Origin: Microvirga subterranea
GTDB taxonomy: Bacteria > Pseudomonadota > Alphaproteobacteria > Rhizobiales > Beijerinckiaceae
Assembly: GCF_003350535.1 (NCBI RefSeq)
Contig: NZ_QQBB01000001.1
Coordinates: forward strand, 232,629 to 296,628
Reading direction: 5' to 3'
Length of the DNA: 64,000 bases
Below, piece by piece: positions 62,018 to 64,000 of the stretch; the first letter of the stretch is position 1, and the number at the start of each line of letters is the position of its first letter. Below the pieces are notes generated by a model. The model ran no database searches. It was not told the DNA's origin and saw only the letters and a program-made list of their open reading frames with translations. The position numbers and the translations under genes are program-made.

Positions 62018-62390
62018 CGGCTCGCCTAACGCTTAACACTCACCCTCTCGGAAGCTAAACGCAGCAACTGAGAGGGTACGCTGACCTGAGTTTGTCAGGG
62101 TATTTTATGAAGATGCGAGACAGGCGCCACAGAGTTTAAATGTGATGAGCATACCGAGGCAACGCGATTGGTCTGCTTGCAAGTCTCCCCTAGACATATA
62201 TCACCAACCTGAGGCCGAAAAGGGGCTGCACAGACACTTCCGCAGGACAACTGGCGACTGAAATACACTGTGCATATGTCAGCCTGCCACCCATGCTGCC
62301 TATTGATGCAGCCCTTAGCACTTGACAATCATAGGCATATTTACATCCTCCAAGACCGAAGATGCCCTCCAACTAAAGTTGCCTCTCACA
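62018..62390. other. Intergenic stretch between RNase HI and the membrane protein
   Basis: 373 bp. Contains a perfect 8-bp stem ACCCTCTC/GAGAGGGT (62042-62077) with a 20-nt loop just after rnhA, without a T run. No gene or other motif is supported in the remainder; very short frames occur only by chance. Confidence 0.5.
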
Positions 62391-63197
62391 ATGCGTATAA
62401 AGCGGGTTCACCTGTTCTACTGGCTCGGCATCTGCGTTACCATTATTATCACCCTCTTAAGCAATGACCTAAGCAAGAAAGATGACATTTATAATGTGCT
62501 TTCTTTTGCATTAACATTTTCCTCTCTTATACTAGCAATCATTGCGATTATTCAGACCCTTGTCGCAAACAATAGCTCAGCCGCCGTTTTAACCGCCATA
62601 CAAGGCGCGGCGGATCAAACCCACTCAGCATCAAATCAAATCCGGTTCACTGCCAATGAGTTAAGAAAGCAAGTTCAAGAAATTCCTTCCCGTCTTGACG
62701 AAATCTCGGGCAAAGTAGATCGGACCCATAGTGCAATAGATGCCTTCGCAACATCCCGCCTGCCGAAGGAGGATGAAGCCGACAAAACCGCTCCCGACGG
62801 AGATCAACTGGAAGACGCAAAGAAGTATCTCCGGCGCTGCACAGTAGGGGGAGTGGTCGCGTGGTATGCTATTAACAAATCCCTGGAACTAGATGTAGAA
62901 GTAGACATCTTTTCACTTCTAGATGACGAAAAGTTGAATAACTATTTAGCTGGCTGCATAGCAATTTACCGCGCTCATAACGCCGTAGAGTACGACAAAA
63001 AGGGCTCAAAAATCAAAGTAACTAAAATTAATCACGACTTTGGCGGTCAGCTTTATGTTGCCCTTTCAGCTACTTTTGATGCTGCTGAGAAGAAAGGCGA
63101 CACAAAGCTTCTTACAATATCTAAGGGTCAAATTGATCGCTCGCTAGGTCTAAGCACACCTAGGGAAGTCCCGGACGACGAAGAGACTGACGAATAA
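62391..63197 (+). CDS. Island membrane protein: two TM helices, coiled coil, cytosolic domain
   Basis: 268 residues from MRIKRVHLFYWLG. TM1 about 6-24 and TM2 about 37-60 (VLSFALTFSSLILAIIAIIQ), then a heptad-like, charged stretch (about 70-125: HSASNQIRFTANELRKQVQE, PSRLDEISGKVDRTHSAIDA) and a soluble C-terminal domain of about 130 residues that I do not recognise (GGVVAWYAINKSLELDVEVD). The N-terminus is basic and the end is acidic. This layout recalls membrane sensors and effectors found in mobile defence and regulatory loci, but the resemblance is structural only. A TTG start 23 codons upstream is possible; no sign of a partner gene. Confidence 0.65.
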   Translation: MRIKRVHLFYWLGICVTIIITLLSNDLSKKDDIYNVLSFALTFSSLILAIIAIIQTLVANNSSAAVLTAIQGAADQTHSASNQIRFTANELRKQVQEIPSRLDEISGKVDRTHSAIDAFATSRLPKEDEADKTAPDGDQLEDAKKYLRRCTVGGVVAWYAINKSLELDVEVDIFSLLDDEKLNNYLAGCIAIYRAHNAVEYDKKGSKIKVTKINHDFGGQLYVALSATFDAAEKKGDTKLLTISKGQIDRSLGLSTPREVPDDEETDE

Positions 63198-63894
63198 AAA
63201 TAAGTCTGTGAAGGCCTGATGGCATAATGGCTTACGTATTTACCGACTATGACGTTGTTGTTTAGGTCGTGTCAGCATGAACGGTTAAACACGCGCTTTA
63301 AGATGATCTGAATGATCACAGCATTGCTTGTGAGCCAAACTTCACCGCCTCCCCCTCAGAGCTGACAAAAAGCCGACAATGCTCCTGAAGCTATCCTTAG
63401 CTTTTCGGGCGAGGTAGTCAGTGGCTTGGTATGAGTGTTCAGCAACGTCATTAGAACCGCTTACGTTGTCACCTCAACATTGCAGGGAAGGAACCATACA
63501 GCGGCGACGGCTTAGCCAAAAGAAAAGAGGCCCCCGTAAGGAACCCCCGAGTTTGAGGAGGATGAGCGATCTCCCCCAGCCGTTTTCAGTCTCGGCCCAC
63601 CCGTTCAGCAGTTCAAATCAAGTATGATTACAGGTCATGAAAGGAGCGGCGTCCTAGCGCCGGAAACTAGGTTCGAAGTTTTGTTGCAAAAATCTGTGAG
63701 CCTATCGCTCAATATACGTTCGGCCGTTCACCCCCCGGTGGGGTGGTTCCAGTTTGTCACAGCAACTGTCACACTAAATGTGACAGAATGAATGGACATC
63801 TGGCTTCAGAACAGGCGTTCAACCCACTTGTGCCACGCTGCAAAGCTGATAGCTTGGCGAGTGTAACAGATTGGTTTTCTTGCTGTTTCGGCTA
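63198..63894. other. Island right-end intergenic segment
   Basis: 697 bp between the membrane protein and the right tRNA repeat with no supported gene. It carries two hairpins near the end: CACCCC/GGGGTG (63729-63744) and TGTCACA/TGTGACA (63767-63785), together with the paired GTCACA motif. Short frames such as 63421-63627 have no start signal or recognisable content. Confidence 0.55.
63756..63785 (+). other. Possible integrase arm sites, right end
   Basis: GTCACA twice (63756-63761 and 63768-63773) as GTCACAGCAACTGTCACA, followed by TGTGACA in inverse orientation (63779-63785). The arrangement mirrors the left-end pair at 56392-56408, which supports a role in integrase binding. Inference. 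Confidence 0.4.
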
Positions 63895-63999
<105 letters not shown>

Positions 64000-64000
64000 T

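Noticed and set aside
63421..63627. Possible 68-codon gene near the island's right end
   Set aside because: It uses GTG without a ribosome-binding site and its residues (Ser/Pro/Arg-rich, no hydrophobic core) look random.

Overview
The window is a stretch of alphaproteobacterial chromosome, most likely from the Hyphomicrobiales and plausibly Methylobacteriaceae or a Microvirga-like genus. Support comes from visibly high GC with strong G/C third-position bias, an F1-only ATP synthase operon (atpHAGDC), cobalt chelatase genes cobS/cobT next to a J-domain gene and bolA, an mdh-sucCD-sucA-sucB-lpd block, sdhCDAB, and intergenic palindromes of the GTCATGCCCGG type that are common in this order. 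The genus is inference; the order-level call is fairly secure.

Bases 1-56.2 kb are ordinary backbone. From left to right: a 7Fe ferredoxin (cut by the window edge), an S4 RNA-binding protein and a Suv3-like helicase; a DUF3108 protein; rpmB and a YhhQ-type transporter; a Tat-exported phytase/esterase-like protein with cobT and cobS; a J-domain protein and bolA; a thiolase-like gene; a LOG-family protein and a Nudix hydrolase; a redoxin/2OG-oxygenase fusion; two DMT exporters around a D,D-carboxypeptidase; a CobW GTPase; a NitT/TauT-type ABC transporter; terC; an Lrp regulator divergent from putA; the atp operon; a phosphatase, priA, xerC and tdk; the TCA block; mdh; a TetR regulator with zapE; a lipoprotein of the protease-inhibitor family; sdhCDAB; a LysR regulator; and folD, a DUF167 gene and yggT. 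The TCA enzymes (mdh, sucC, sucD, sucA, sucB, lpd, sdhCDAB) and ATP synthase make this an energy-metabolism neighbourhood.

Bases 56.2-64.0 kb are a small mobile island. A 105-bp sequence containing a complete tRNA-Ala(CGC) gene plus its transcribed leader occurs at both ends as a perfect direct repeat (56214-56318 and 63895-63999; offset 7,681 bp). A tyrosine integrase starts about 100 bp inside the left repeat. Composition changes sharply: the island is more AT-rich and gene-sparse, and carries mostly unrecognised genes. These are a coiled-coil/proline-tail protein, an MtlR-family protein, a decayed GIY-YIG-like fragment, a 58-residue two-helix membrane peptide, a double-HTH protein followed by a complete RNase HI, and a two-TM plus coiled-coil protein with a cytosolic domain. 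Between 59.2 and 60.9 kb lies a hairpin-dense segment with a roughly 233-bp imperfect tandem duplication. Its predicted stems are retained between copies, one with a compensatory base-pair change. This segment and its pairing with the HTH/RNase HI genes are the least explained part of the window.

The two tRNA copies differ in one important way. Only the left copy retains a TTGACA/CTAAAA promoter, because the repeat starts just downstream of the -10 box. No plasmid-type replication, conjugation or capsid gene is visible on the island, so it is probably a non-autonomous integrative element carrying accessory cargo of unknown function.
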